From an uncultured Enterococcus sp. (GTDB lineage Bacteria; Bacillota; Bacilli; Lactobacillales; Enterococcaceae), in assembly GCA_946409145.1 (NCBI GenBank), contig CAMJVA010000071.1, positions 1-7,922 of the forward strand: DNA of 7,922 bases. The letters run 5' to 3'. The notes under the pieces are model-generated. The model saw only the letters and a program-made list of their open reading frames with translations. It was not told the origin of the DNA and searched no databases. Shown piece by piece: positions 1 to 6,772 of the stretch (position 1 is the stretch's first letter; each line of letters begins with the position of its first letter). The position numbers were made by a program, and so were the translations under genes.

Positions 1-37
1 TGTTCCGCTCCTTTTGCTATTTAATAGTCTTTTAGTT

Positions 38-1330
38 TTAAATTTGTGCCCAAACACTTTCTAAAACATTGGTTTGTGTGCGATCTGGTCCCACAGAGAA
101 AGTGGAAATTCTAACATTCACTAATTCAGAAATACGATGAACATAATTTCTCGCATTTTCTGGCAAATCACTTAAAGTTTTACATTGGGTAATATCTTCT
201 GTCCAACCAGGTAATTCTTCGTAAACCGGTTTACAACGAGATAATTCCTTCAAACTAGCAGGATAATGATAGATTAATTGGCCATCTAATTCATAAGCGG
301 TACAAATTTTAACTGTCTCAAGACCTGTTAAAACATCAATAGAGTTTAAAGCAAGATTAGTAATACCAGACACTCTTCTAGAATGGCGCATCACCACACT
401 ATCAAACCAACCGACTCTTCTTGGTCTTCCTGTCGTTGTACCATATTCTCTTCCCACTTCACGAATTCTGTTTCCTACTTCATCAAATAATTCAGTAGGG
501 AAAGGACCGTCTCCTACTCTTGAAGTATAAGCTTTACATACTCCAACTACTTTATTAATTTTTACTGGACCGACTCCAGAACCAATGGTCACCCCTCCGG
601 CTACTGGGTTAGAAGAAGTTACAAAAGGATATGTTCCTTGATCAATATCAAGCATTACCCCTTGAGCGCCTTCAAATAAAACGCGTTTTCCGTTATCTAA
701 TGCATCATTTAAAATAACAGAAGTATCCGTTACATATTTTTTAATTTCTTGACCATATTGATAATATTCATTGAAGATTTCATCAAAGTCTAAAGGAGTA
801 TGATCATACATTCTCATGAAGACGCGATTTTTATCCGCAATGTTGATTTTTAATCGTTCTGCGAAGATTTCTTCGTCTAATAAATCAGCAATTCGAATGC
901 CCACCCGAGCTGCTTTATCCATGTAGCAAGGACCAATTCCTTTAATGGTGGTTCCGATTTTTTGATCTCCTTTAGCATCTTCTTGTAATTGATCTAACAA
1001 AATATGATAAGGCAAAATCACATGAGCTCGATCAGAAATTCTTAAGTTATCCGTATTAATTCCATGTTCATGTAAATAAGCTAGTTCTTTAACAATGGAT
1101 TTAGGATTCACAACTACTCCATTACCAATGACACTTATTTTTTCTGGATAGAAAATACCTGAAGGAATTAAATGCAATTTATAAGTCACACCATCAAACT
1201 GAATGGTATGTCCTGCATTATCTCCTCCTTGATAACGAGCGATTACTTCGGCATTTTCACTTAAAAAGTCAGTGATTTTTCCTTTTCCTTCATCGCCCCA
1301 CTGTGTTCCAACAACTACTACTGAAGACAT
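38..1330 (-). CDS. purA: Adenylosuccinate synthetase
   Basis: This cytosolic enzyme joins IMP and aspartate using GTP to give adenylosuccinate, the first committed step from IMP to AMP. The 430-residue product has the normal family length. It shows the N-terminal GTP/IMP loop GDEGKGK (residues 12-18) with catalytic Asp13, the GDNAGHT segment with catalytic His41, GTTIKGIGP (126-134), FEGAQG (219-224), the IMP/Asp-binding GTTTGRPRR (297-305) and a C-terminal VGPDRTQTN guanine-binding stretch (413-421). The ATG start gives the standard MSSVVVVGTQWGDEGKGK opening and follows AGAGGTG (1336-1342) at 5 nt. The gene lies downstream of dnaB in the same direction but is separated by a terminator. It has its own promoter and an upstream PurBox, so purine-responsive control is likely. 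No truncation or frameshift is seen, and the identification is very secure. Confidence 0.98.
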   Translation of the reverse strand: MSSVVVVGTQWGDEGKGKITDFLSENAEVIARYQGGDNAGHTIQFDGVTYKLHLIPSGIFYPEKISVIGNGVVVNPKSIVKELAYLHEHGINTDNLRISDRAHVILPYHILLDQLQEDAKGDQKIGTTIKGIGPCYMDKAARVGIRIADLLDEEIFAERLKINIADKNRVFMRMYDHTPLDFDEIFNEYYQYGQEIKKYVTDTSVILNDALDNGKRVLFEGAQGVMLDIDQGTYPFVTSSNPVAGGVTIGSGVGPVKINKVVGVCKAYTSRVGDGPFPTELFDEVGNRIREVGREYGTTTGRPRRVGWFDSVVMRHSRRVSGITNLALNSIDVLTGLETVKICTAYELDGQLIYHYPASLKELSRCKPVYEELPGWTEDITQCKTLSDLPENARNYVHRISELVNVRISTFSVGPDRTQTNVLESVWAQI

Positions 1331-1367
1331 AAAAGCACCTCTTTAATTTTAGTCTCAAACCCTTTCT

Positions 1368-1396
1368 ATTCTAGCAAGAATCGGCAAAATATACAA
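1368..1396 (-). promoter_or_regulatory. Predicted sigma-A promoter of purA (extended -10)
   Basis: Read on the minus strand, TGCTAGAAT (an extended -10 with hexamer TAGAAT at 1368-1373) is preceded after 17 nt by TTGTAT (1391-1396). The -35 is weak, matching consensus only in TTG, while the -10 matches 5 of 6 and carries the TG extension. Transcription would start near 1361, giving a leader of about 30 nt that contains the purA ribosome binding site. A weak -35 with an upstream PurBox fits an activator-dependent promoter, but that is inference. Confidence 0.6.
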
Positions 1397-1439
1397 CAAA
1401 TTTCGAATGATTTTTTTATTATTTTTATTTTTTTGGCTA

Positions 1440-1452
1440 AAAACCGAACTTT
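1440..1452 (+). promoter_or_regulatory. PurBox (PurR binding site) upstream of purA
   Basis: AAAACCGAACTTT matches the Gram-positive PurBox consensus AWWWCCGAACWWT at all 13 positions, reading on the plus strand. PurR of Bacillus subtilis represses, and PurR of Lactococcus lactis activates, purine genes through this element in response to PRPP. The box is centred about 85 nt upstream of the predicted purA start point, which resembles the upstream activating position described in Lactococcus better than an overlapping repressor site. Only a poor second half-site (9/13) is visible near 1398-1410, and its spacing is not that of the Bacillus paired boxes. Confidence 0.7.
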
Positions 1453-1464
1453 AATGAAAAGGAA

Positions 1465-1503
1465 AGGAAAAAAGAAGCTGAGTTCTTTCAACTCAACTTC
1501 TTT
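1465..1503 (-). terminator. Rho-independent terminator of dnaB
   Basis: Arms 1471-1484 and 1490-1503 form a stem of about 14 bp (one pair is G-U in the minus-strand RNA) with a 5-nt loop. On the minus strand the stem is followed directly by a run of T residues (TTTTTT then CC and TTT). The promoter-distal arm begins inside the dnaB stop codon (1502-1504), so the hairpin follows the end of translation without any spacer. It separates dnaB transcription from purA. Confidence 0.85.
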
Positions 1504-2872
1504 AAAATGGTTCTGGAATATTGGAAATAGAAGAAAATTTATTAAATTCTTTCGTAAAGAGTAACTCTACGGTACCCCTTGCTCCTGATCTATTTTTTTC
1601 AATAATTACTTCAATAATATTGTCTTTTCCAGCAGATTCTTCTTCCTCATCATCCCCATCTCCCCGGTCATAATAATCTTCCCGGTATAAAAAGGCGACA
1701 ATGTCTGCATCTTGTTCAATGGAACCTGATTCACGAATATCTGATAAGACAGGGCGTTTATCTTGTCTTTGTTCTACACTTCTGGATAGCTGAGACAAGG
1801 CAATGACTGGAATATGAAGTTCTTTGGCTAATTTTTTTAACTGGCGAGAAATTTCTGATACTTCTTGTTGCCGATTTTCTCGTCCGGTACCTTCAATTAA
1901 TTGCAGGTAATCAATTAAAACTAACCCTAAGTTATTATTTTCTTGCGCTAATTTCCGACATTTTGCCCGAATTTCAGAAATTTTAATTCCGGGAGTATCA
2001 TCAATAAAAATATTTGCTCTAGATAAACTTCCCATAGCAACGACTAGACTTTGCCATTCTTCATCAGAAAGTTGCCCTGTTCGAAGGTGACTGGCATCAA
2101 TAGAACCTTCTGCACAAAGCATCCGGTTTACTAAAGACTCCGCCCCCATTTCCAAACTAAAAATAGCTACCGCTTTATCTGTTTTTGTCCCTACATTTTG
2201 CGCAATATTTAAGGCAAAAGCCGTTTTCCCCACGGCTGGACGAGCTGCTAAAATAATTAGTTCTTCTGGTTGCAAGCCCGCTGTCATTTTATCTAAGGCA
2301 AGATAACCTGTGGGAAGGCCAGTAATTTCTTCATTATTTTGATACAGTTGATCAATATTAGCAATGGCTTGATTTAAAACTTCAGCAATGGATAAAAAAC
2401 CCGTCCGATTTCTTTTTTCAGAAACCTGCAGAATATTTTTTTCCGCTTGGTCTAAAATACTTTCTACATTTTCATTTTGCTCATAACCTTCAGTTACAAT
2501 CTGTGTTGCTGTTTGAATTAAGCTGCGCAAAAGAGACTTCTCTTCAACAATTTTTGCGTAATAACCAATATTTGCTGCTGTGGGAACGGCTAAAGCCAGC
2601 TCTGATAAATAACTTAATCCACCAACATCTTCTAGTAAATCGCCTTTTTCCAATTCATTTTTCACAGTGATCACATCAATCGCTTCATTGTGATCGTTTA
2701 AAGTTTCCATTGCTTGAAAAATAATTTTATGGCTACGTTTATAAAAATCTTCACTTGTAATATATTCTAAAGACTCCACGAGGCGATCAGCATCTAGAAA
2801 AATTGACCCTAAAACCGCTTGTTCAGCTTCAAGGTTTTGAGGGGGGATCCGCTCTTCAAGGATCTCATTCAC
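1502..2872 (-). CDS. dnaB: Replicative DNA helicase DnaB
   Basis: This hexameric ATP-driven 5'-3' helicase unwinds DNA at the replication fork and binds primase. Bacillus subtilis names the orthologue dnaC. The 456-residue protein has the DnaB N-terminal domain (about residues 10-110), a linker and a RecA-like motor (about 180-450). Walker A is ARPAVGKTA with Lys216 and Thr217. Glu241 in FSLEM is the probable catalytic glutamate, Asp321 in VLIDYLQL is Walker B, Gln361 in SQLSR is the sensor, and the EKNRSGARGT segment (425-434) carries the arginine-finger region. An acidic insert (about 404-413) lies in the surface loop before it. The start is GTG, not ATG, fixed by a full AAGGAGG site 9 nt upstream and by the family-typical MNEILEERIPPQNLEAEQAVLGS opening. 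It lies after the rplI terminator, so it probably has its own promoter. The best -10 candidate is TACAAT at 2911-2916, with no good -35. Confidence 0.97.
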   Translation of the reverse strand: MNEILEERIPPQNLEAEQAVLGSIFLDADRLVESLEYITSEDFYKRSHKIIFQAMETLNDHNEAIDVITVKNELEKGDLLEDVGGLSYLSELALAVPTAANIGYYAKIVEEKSLLRSLIQTATQIVTEGYEQNENVESILDQAEKNILQVSEKRNRTGFLSIAEVLNQAIANIDQLYQNNEEITGLPTGYLALDKMTAGLQPEELIILAARPAVGKTAFALNIAQNVGTKTDKAVAIFSLEMGAESLVNRMLCAEGSIDASHLRTGQLSDEEWQSLVVAMGSLSRANIFIDDTPGIKISEIRAKCRKLAQENNNLGLVLIDYLQLIEGTGRENRQQEVSEISRQLKKLAKELHIPVIALSQLSRSVEQRQDKRPVLSDIRESGSIEQDADIVAFLYREDYYDRGDGDDEEEESAGKDNIIEVIIEKNRSGARGTVELLFTKEFNKFSSISNIPEPF

Positions 2873-2881
2873 AAAAAATTT

Positions 2882-2888
2882 CCTCCTT
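2882..2888 (-). promoter_or_regulatory. Strong ribosome binding site that fixes the GTG start of dnaB
   Basis: On the minus strand this reads AAGGAGG, a perfect anti-16S match, ending 9 nt before GTG at 2872-2870. It supports the GTG as the true start of dnaB. Confidence 0.85.
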
Positions 2889-3046
2889 TTTGATACTAAT
2901 CTATTTGTCTATTGTAACTGCCTTATGTAAAAAAGAAAAGTTAAATTAATGTAATATCTTCTCAGAAAAATTTCCTAAAAAATTAGTAACTTTAAGCTGA
3001 ATAAGAAAAAATTACTTCAGCTAACAAAGAATTAAAGCATTTTAAC

Positions 3047-3090
3047 CTTAAGAAAACCGGGATAAAAGTCCTTGGACTTTTATCCCGGTT
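3047..3090 (-). terminator. Strong hairpin terminator after rplI
   Basis: Arms 3055-3071 and 3074-3090 are perfectly complementary over 17 nt, so the realistic structure is a stem of about 16 bp with a 4-nt loop. The base of the stem is GC-rich (AACCGGG). On the minus strand the stem is followed by TTTTCTT. It begins 6 nt after the rplI stop codon and probably ends the gdpP-rplI transcript. The plus-strand side has no comparable T run, so it should act mainly on the minus strand. Confidence 0.88.
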
Positions 3091-3096
3091 CATTGA

Positions 3097-3549
3097 TTAC
3101 TCACTCACAACATGAACTCTTAATTTTGCATTTACTTCAGGGTGTAATTTTACAGGAACATTGGCAAATCCTAAAGCACGTAATGGTTGAGGTAAATCAA
3201 TTTTTCGTTTGTCTAATTTCACACTATATTGTTTTTCTAAAGCTTGGGCAATTTGTTTAGAGGGAATAGAGCCAAACAGTCTCCCATCATCTCCAGCTTT
3301 AGCTTTTATTTCAATCACTGTTTTTTCGTCTTCTAGTTTTCCTTTTAAGACTTTTGCTTCTTCTAAAATTTCAGCCTCATGTTTTTCTTGGGCTTTTTGT
3401 TTGGCGGAAAGTTCAGAAAGACTTCCCTTATTTGCTTCTTTAGCCAAACCATTTTTAATTAAATAATTTTGTGCATAACCATCTGCCACATTTTTTACTT
3501 GGCCTTTTTTTCCTTTTCCTTTGACATCAGCTAAAAAAATAACTTGCAT
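3097..3549 (-). CDS. rplI: 50S ribosomal protein L9
   Basis: L9 (bL9) binds 23S rRNA at the base of the L1 stalk and helps maintain translational fidelity. The product is 150 residues, the usual length. Residues 1-50 form the conserved RNA-binding N-domain, with the L9 signature GKGKKGQVKNVADGYAQNYL (residues 11-30) followed by IKNGLA. A lysine- and glutamate-rich connecting helix (about 45-80) leads to the C-terminal domain (about 80-150), which includes GRLFGSIPSKQIAQAL. The ATG start follows an AAGGAGGA site (3558-3565) at 8 nt. The gene begins 24 nt after the gdpP stop codon in the same direction, so the two are very likely co-transcribed and the ribosome binding site lies in that short gap. 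Confidence 0.97.
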   Translation of the reverse strand: MQVIFLADVKGKGKKGQVKNVADGYAQNYLIKNGLAKEANKGSLSELSAKQKAQEKHEAEILEEAKVLKGKLEDEKTVIEIKAKAGDDGRLFGSIPSKQIAQALEKQYSVKLDKRKIDLPQPLRALGFANVPVKLHPEVNAKLRVHVVSE

Positions 3550-3573
3550 TTAAAGTATCCTCCTTCAAAATTT

Positions 3574-5529
3574 TCATTCATTTTCTTTTTCATTTTTTTC
3601 AATGGCTTGAATTAATTTTTCTCGAGCCTCAGAAACGGTACTAGTTAATTGTACCGCAGCATTAGTAAAATGACCACCGCCACCTAAGTCTTCCATAATC
3701 ACTTGCACATTAATGGAGCCATCGCTTCTAGCGCTAATGCCGATTTGTCCATCTGTTCTTTTGGTAATAACAAAAGATGCGTGAATATCTTGCAGTCCTA
3801 ATAAGGTATCTGCAGCCTTAGCTGAAGTAACAGGATCATATTCATGGGTTTCACTGCCGCAAACTAACACGACACTTTTACTTAAGTATTCACTTTTAGA
3901 AATTAAACGACTCATTTCTAAATAACTTGCTAAATCAGAACTTAATAAATATTCTACTAAACCAAGGTCAGCACCTTTTCCTTTTAAATAACTAGCCACA
4001 TCAAAAGTTTTTGAAGTGGTGCGAACTTTAAAGGATTTCGTATCCACAACCATCCCAGAATACAGTAAAGTTGCTTCAATTTTAGTAAGCTGTTTTTTCC
4101 GATTAGAAGCAAAATCAATTAATTCTGCTACTAATTCAGAAGCAGAAGAAGCGGAGGATTCTAAATACACCAACAAAGGTTGTTTAGGGAACTCTTCTCC
4201 TCGACGATGGTGATCAATAATAACAATTTTCTCAAAATCTTGGGAAACTTCAGGAGAAATTGATAAGCTAGGACGATTATAATCCACCATTACTAAAAGA
4301 GAATTTTTTGATTTCCGTTGTAGCGCTTCTTGAGGGGTAATAATTAACTGAGCTAATTCAGGATATTTCCGAATTTCTTTAAGCGCTTTTTCCACGTCTG
4401 GAATCATTTTTTTCGGATCTAAAACAATCCAGGCTTGTTTTTCATGGAACCTTGCTAAAGTAGCCACGCCCACGGCTGAACCAATAGCATCCATATCAGG
4501 ATAATTATGTCCCATAATAAAAATAGCGTCACTATCTTCCAGTAATTCTCCTAAAGCTGTTCCAATGGCACGAGAGCGAACACGAGTACGTTTAATATTA
4601 GATGAGGTTTTTCCCCCAAAATACTGAGGTTTTCCTTCTTGACCTTCTTGAGTTAAAACTACTTGATCTCCTCCGCGTACTAAAGCCATATCTAAATTAT
4701 TTTGTGCCGCTTTTCCAATTTTTTCTGAATTTCCTGCGCCATAAGCTACCCCCATACTTACTGTAATGGGAATATCTTCTTCACTCGTCGCTTTTCGAAT
4801 AATGTCTAGTAAATCGAATTTTTTTTCTATCATTATTTCTAAAGCTTCATACTGACAGGAAAAGAAATAACGCTCAGAATTAATTCGTTTATAAAAAATA
4901 CGATGATCATTCATCCAATCTGAAATATAAGTGGTTAAAAAACTATTTAAATAAGAAACTTGTTTTTCGTCCATTTTATCTGTGGCATCGTCATAATTAT
5001 CTAAAGAAATAATTCCTACCACTAATCGAGCTTGACGATTTTTTTCCAAAAGATCATTTTCTCGCGTCACATCTTGGAAATAAAGCAAACCATTTTTTTC
5101 ATCATGAGCAATCTGATAATACTGTTCTTCGTAAAAGACCCAGGGTTTATTTTTTTGACTGATACTAATTAATTGAGAAATTCCTTCACTGGTTGAAAGA
5201 AACTCAGATTCTCCTAATTGTAATAAAGCATAAGGATTTGCCCATTTTAAATGATAGCTTTCATCGTAAGCAATTACCCCTACAGGCAGAGTATTCACCG
5301 CTTTATTGGTGGCCGTAATGGCTTTTGTAGTCGCCAATTTAATCGTTTGTTCATTCGTTAAATCCATCATGTGAATTACTTGGAAAATATTATATGCTAG
5401 AAAAACATTGAGCAAAATAAAAACTGCGCCTTTAATTTCCCAAGGCAAATCTAAGATAAGGGTGGTAATTTCTAAAATCGTTAGTAAGACAACAATTATC
5501 AAAAATTTATTTTTGGCCTTCTTATCCAT
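3574..5529 (-). CDS. gdpP: Cyclic-di-AMP phosphodiesterase GdpP (YybT family)
   Basis: This membrane-anchored enzyme hydrolyses the second messenger c-di-AMP to pApA. In related Firmicutes its loss raises c-di-AMP and alters cell-wall stress and beta-lactam responses. The 651-residue protein has the full family architecture. Two N-terminal membrane segments (about 9-28 and 33-53) are followed by a PAS domain (about 75-155; haem-binding in studied homologues) and a degenerate GGDEF domain (about 170-292) that lacks an intact GGDEF motif. A DHH domain follows, with metal ligands in GHNYPDMDAIG (His341, Asp345, Asp347), VDYN (Asp416), the DHH triad 439-441 and Asp496. The C-terminal DHHA1 domain has the substrate-binding GGGGH (616-620). 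The ATG is preceded by AAAGGAGT at 5 nt. The gene leads an operon with rplI and has its own upstream region, which also contains parS. All catalytic residues are present. Confidence 0.97.
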   Translation of the reverse strand: MDKKAKNKFLIIVVLLTILEITTLILDLPWEIKGAVFILLNVFLAYNIFQVIHMMDLTNEQTIKLATTKAITATNKAVNTLPVGVIAYDESYHLKWANPYALLQLGESEFLSTSEGISQLISISQKNKPWVFYEEQYYQIAHDEKNGLLYFQDVTRENDLLEKNRQARLVVGIISLDNYDDATDKMDEKQVSYLNSFLTTYISDWMNDHRIFYKRINSERYFFSCQYEALEIMIEKKFDLLDIIRKATSEEDIPITVSMGVAYGAGNSEKIGKAAQNNLDMALVRGGDQVVLTQEGQEGKPQYFGGKTSSNIKRTRVRSRAIGTALGELLEDSDAIFIMGHNYPDMDAIGSAVGVATLARFHEKQAWIVLDPKKMIPDVEKALKEIRKYPELAQLIITPQEALQRKSKNSLLVMVDYNRPSLSISPEVSQDFEKIVIIDHHRRGEEFPKQPLLVYLESSASSASELVAELIDFASNRKKQLTKIEATLLYSGMVVDTKSFKVRTTSKTFDVASYLKGKGADLGLVEYLLSSDLASYLEMSRLISKSEYLSKSVVLVCGSETHEYDPVTSAKAADTLLGLQDIHASFVITKRTDGQIGISARSDGSINVQVIMEDLGGGGHFTNAAVQLTSTVSEAREKLIQAIEKNEKENE

Positions 5530-5561
5530 AATCTACTCCTTTCTAGGAAGGATCCACTTAC

Positions 5562-5570
5562 ATTTTAGCA
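5562..5570 (-). promoter_or_regulatory. Predicted extended -10 promoter of gdpP-rplI
   Basis: On the minus strand TGCTAAAAT contains the TG extension and a -10 hexamer TAAAAT (5562-5567, 5 of 6). No good -35 is seen 16-18 nt further upstream. The leader would be about 25 nt and carries the AAAGGAGT ribosome binding site (5535-5542). The reductase terminator lies upstream, so gdpP needs a promoter in this interval. Confidence 0.5.
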
Positions 5571-5608
5571 TATTTGCTCTTTAAAATGGATAAGAAGTTC
5601 ACAGGTAA

Positions 5609-5624
5609 TGTTTCACGTGGAACA
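5609..5624. other. parS: Chromosomal parS site (ParB/Spo0J centromere)
   Basis: TGTTTCACGTGGAACA is the exact reverse complement of the Bacillus parS sequence TGTTCCACGTGAAACA, and fits TGTTNCACGTGAAACA at all 16 positions. ParB binds this palindrome, spreads with CTP and loads SMC condensin, which segregates the origin region. The site lies in the intergenic gap between the reductase terminator and the gdpP promoter. Clustering near the replication origin is typical of parS and agrees with the dnaB/rplI/gdpP/purA neighbourhood. Function is inferred from the sequence match. Confidence 0.92.
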
Positions 5625-5642
5625 ATTAAAAAATATGTATAA

Positions 5643-5689
5643 ATAAAAAAAACAATAAAGCCGGAAATTATATTTCCGGCTTTATTGTT
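5643..5689 (-). terminator. Strong rho-independent terminator of the aldo/keto reductase gene
   Basis: Arms 5651-5668 and 5672-5689 are perfectly complementary over 18 bp, with a 3-nt loop and a CCGG-containing upper stem. On the minus strand the stem runs straight into a tract of T residues (the A run at 5645-5652 on plus). It starts 11 nt after the reductase stop codon and insulates gdpP and the parS site from reductase transcription. Confidence 0.93.
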
Positions 5690-5700
5690 ATAATGTTATT

Positions 5701-6693
5701 TTATCCTTCTAAAACATTTTGAATAGCTGCTAATTCTTCAGGAGAGAATTGAATATTTTCTAAAGCCCCTAAATTGTCATCTAAATATTTTAGTTGAATT
5801 GCTCCAATGACCACACTTGTAACAGCTTCATGTCTTAATAACCAAGCTAAGGCCATTTGTGAAAGACTTTGACCGCGAGATTCAGCAATTTTTCTTAAGC
5901 TTCTTAATTTTTCTTGTGTTTTTGGTTTAGCTTCAGGAGATAATAAAGCCGCATTCGTCCGATGAGGATTGAAATCATCTGGAATTTTTTCACTGCTAGC
6001 ATTGGTTAATAACCCTTGAGCTAAAGGACCGTAAGCCATGAGTCCCGCATTATTTTCTTTCAGAAAATCAATTAAGCCATCTTCAGCTTCACGATTAAAC
6101 ATGTTGTAAGAGAATTGGTTAATAACAAATGGTGTTCCTTTTCGTTTAAAGATTTCAACAATTTCTTTTGTTTCTTCTAAGTTATAGTTAGAAATTCCTA
6201 CATATAAAGCTTTTCCTTGACGAACCATTAAATCTAGGGTTTCAGCTGTTTCTTCAAAAGAAGTATTAGGATCTGGACGGTGAGTATAATAAATATCAAA
6301 GTAATCTAAGTTTGTCCGTTTCAAACTATTGTCAATGCTAGCGACTAAGTGTTTTTTGGAGCTCATATTTCCATAAGGGCCATCCCACATATCAAAACCA
6401 GCTTTTGATGAGATAATAAGTTCATCACGATAAGGTTTTAAATCGGATTTCATTACTTGTCCAAACGCTTCTTCAGCAGAACCATAAGAAGGGCCGTAGT
6501 TGTCCGCTAAATCAAAGTGAATAATTCCCTTATCAAAAGCTGCTCGAATAACATTTCTTGTATTAGCTAATACTCCTTCGTCTCCATGTCCCCGCCATAA
6601 GCCAAGAGAAATTGCTGGCAATTGCAAACCATTGTTTCCAGAGCGACGATAAATCATAGAATCATAACGTGAATCTGCTGCTTTATATACCAT
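5701..6693 (-). CDS. Aldo/keto reductase, YghZ-like (L-glyceraldehyde 3-phosphate reductase type)
   Basis: This is a cytosolic NADPH-dependent reductase of small aldehydes. The 330-residue sequence closely resembles E. coli YghZ (Gpr, AKR14), which reduces L-glyceraldehyde 3-phosphate and methylglyoxal. Shared stretches recalled by eye include LPAISLGLW, HFDLADNYGP, GSAEE, YRDELIIS-KAG, DMW-GPYG, GKALYVGIS and PLAQGLLT. The catalytic tetrad is complete: Asp61, Tyr66, Lys97 and His138. NADPH-site elements YGPLAQGLL (221-229) and VVIGAIQLKYLDDNL (294-308) are present. The ATG is preceded by AGGAGT (6703-6708) at 9 nt. The gene is monocistronic, with a near-consensus promoter upstream and a strong terminator downstream. 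It is divergent from a LacI-family regulator, with a palindromic operator candidate in its leader, so sugar-responsive repression is plausible. The exact substrate cannot be read from sequence. Some Gram-positive genomes label such genes mgrA. Confidence 0.9.
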   Translation of the reverse strand: MVYKAADSRYDSMIYRRSGNNGLQLPAISLGLWRGHGDEGVLANTRNVIRAAFDKGIIHFDLADNYGPSYGSAEEAFGQVMKSDLKPYRDELIISSKAGFDMWDGPYGNMSSKKHLVASIDNSLKRTNLDYFDIYYTHRPDPNTSFEETAETLDLMVRQGKALYVGISNYNLEETKEIVEIFKRKGTPFVINQFSYNMFNREAEDGLIDFLKENNAGLMAYGPLAQGLLTNASSEKIPDDFNPHRTNAALLSPEAKPKTQEKLRSLRKIAESRGQSLSQMALAWLLRHEAVTSVVIGAIQLKYLDDNLGALENIQFSPEELAAIQNVLEG

Positions 6694-6716
6694 TTAAAAA
6701 AAACTCCTAAGTTTTA

Positions 6717-6730
6717 GTTAACCGGTTTAC
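6717..6730. promoter_or_regulatory. Candidate LacI-family operator in the reductase leader
   Basis: GTTAACCGGTTTAC is a palindrome with a perfect 8-bp core, AACCGGTT, and matching outer GT/AC pairs (12 of 14 symmetric). An even palindrome with central CG steps is the usual form of LacI/GalR-family operators. It lies about 7-20 nt downstream of the predicted reductase start point, where a bound repressor would block transcription. The likely ligand is the divergently encoded LacI-type protein. It is not a standard CcpA cre site, because the centre has one extra base pair. Confidence 0.6.
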
Positions 6731-6743
6731 ATTTAACAACTTA

Positions 6744-6772
6744 AATATAAGGGAGAAAAGAAAAAATGTCAA
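6744..6772 (-). promoter_or_regulatory. Near-consensus sigma-A promoter of the aldo/keto reductase gene
   Basis: On the minus strand a perfect -35 TTGACA (6767-6772) is followed after exactly 17 nt by TATATT (6744-6749, 5 of 6). Transcription should start near 6737, just ahead of the AACCGGTT palindrome. A promoter this strong next to an operator fits a gene held off by repression. Confidence 0.82.

Noticed and set aside
1398..1410. Second PurBox paired with the one at 1440-1452
   Set aside because: Only about 9 of 13 positions match, and the gap of 29 nt differs from the 16-17 nt of Bacillus paired boxes.
2995..3022. Inverted repeat AGCTGAA/TTCAGCT between rplI and dnaB
   Set aside because: A 7-bp stem with a 14-nt loop and no adjacent T tract. 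It does not qualify as a terminator or known riboswitch.
3072..3466. Plus-strand open frames across rplI
   Set aside because: They lie antisense to an unmistakable L9 gene, have no family resemblance and no convincing ribosome binding site.
4016..4213. Plus-strand open frame inside gdpP
   Set aside because: It is antisense to the conserved DHH domain of GdpP and has no independent coding evidence.
5537..5552. Small hairpin covering the gdpP ribosome binding site (UCCUU pairing with AAGGA)
   Set aside because: Only 5 bp with a 6-nt loop. It is too short to claim as a regulatory structure without folding or conservation data.
5523..5594. DnaA-box-like TTATCCATA (5523-5531) and a weaker copy on the other strand near 5586-5593
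   Set aside because: They miss one or two bases of TTATCCACA, one overlaps the gdpP start codon, and there is no cluster or AT-rich unwinding element to indicate an origin here.
6715..6732. CcpA cre site overlapping the AACCGGTT palindrome
   Set aside because: The symmetric centre is one base pair too long for the 14-bp cre consensus, so it fits another LacI-family protein better.
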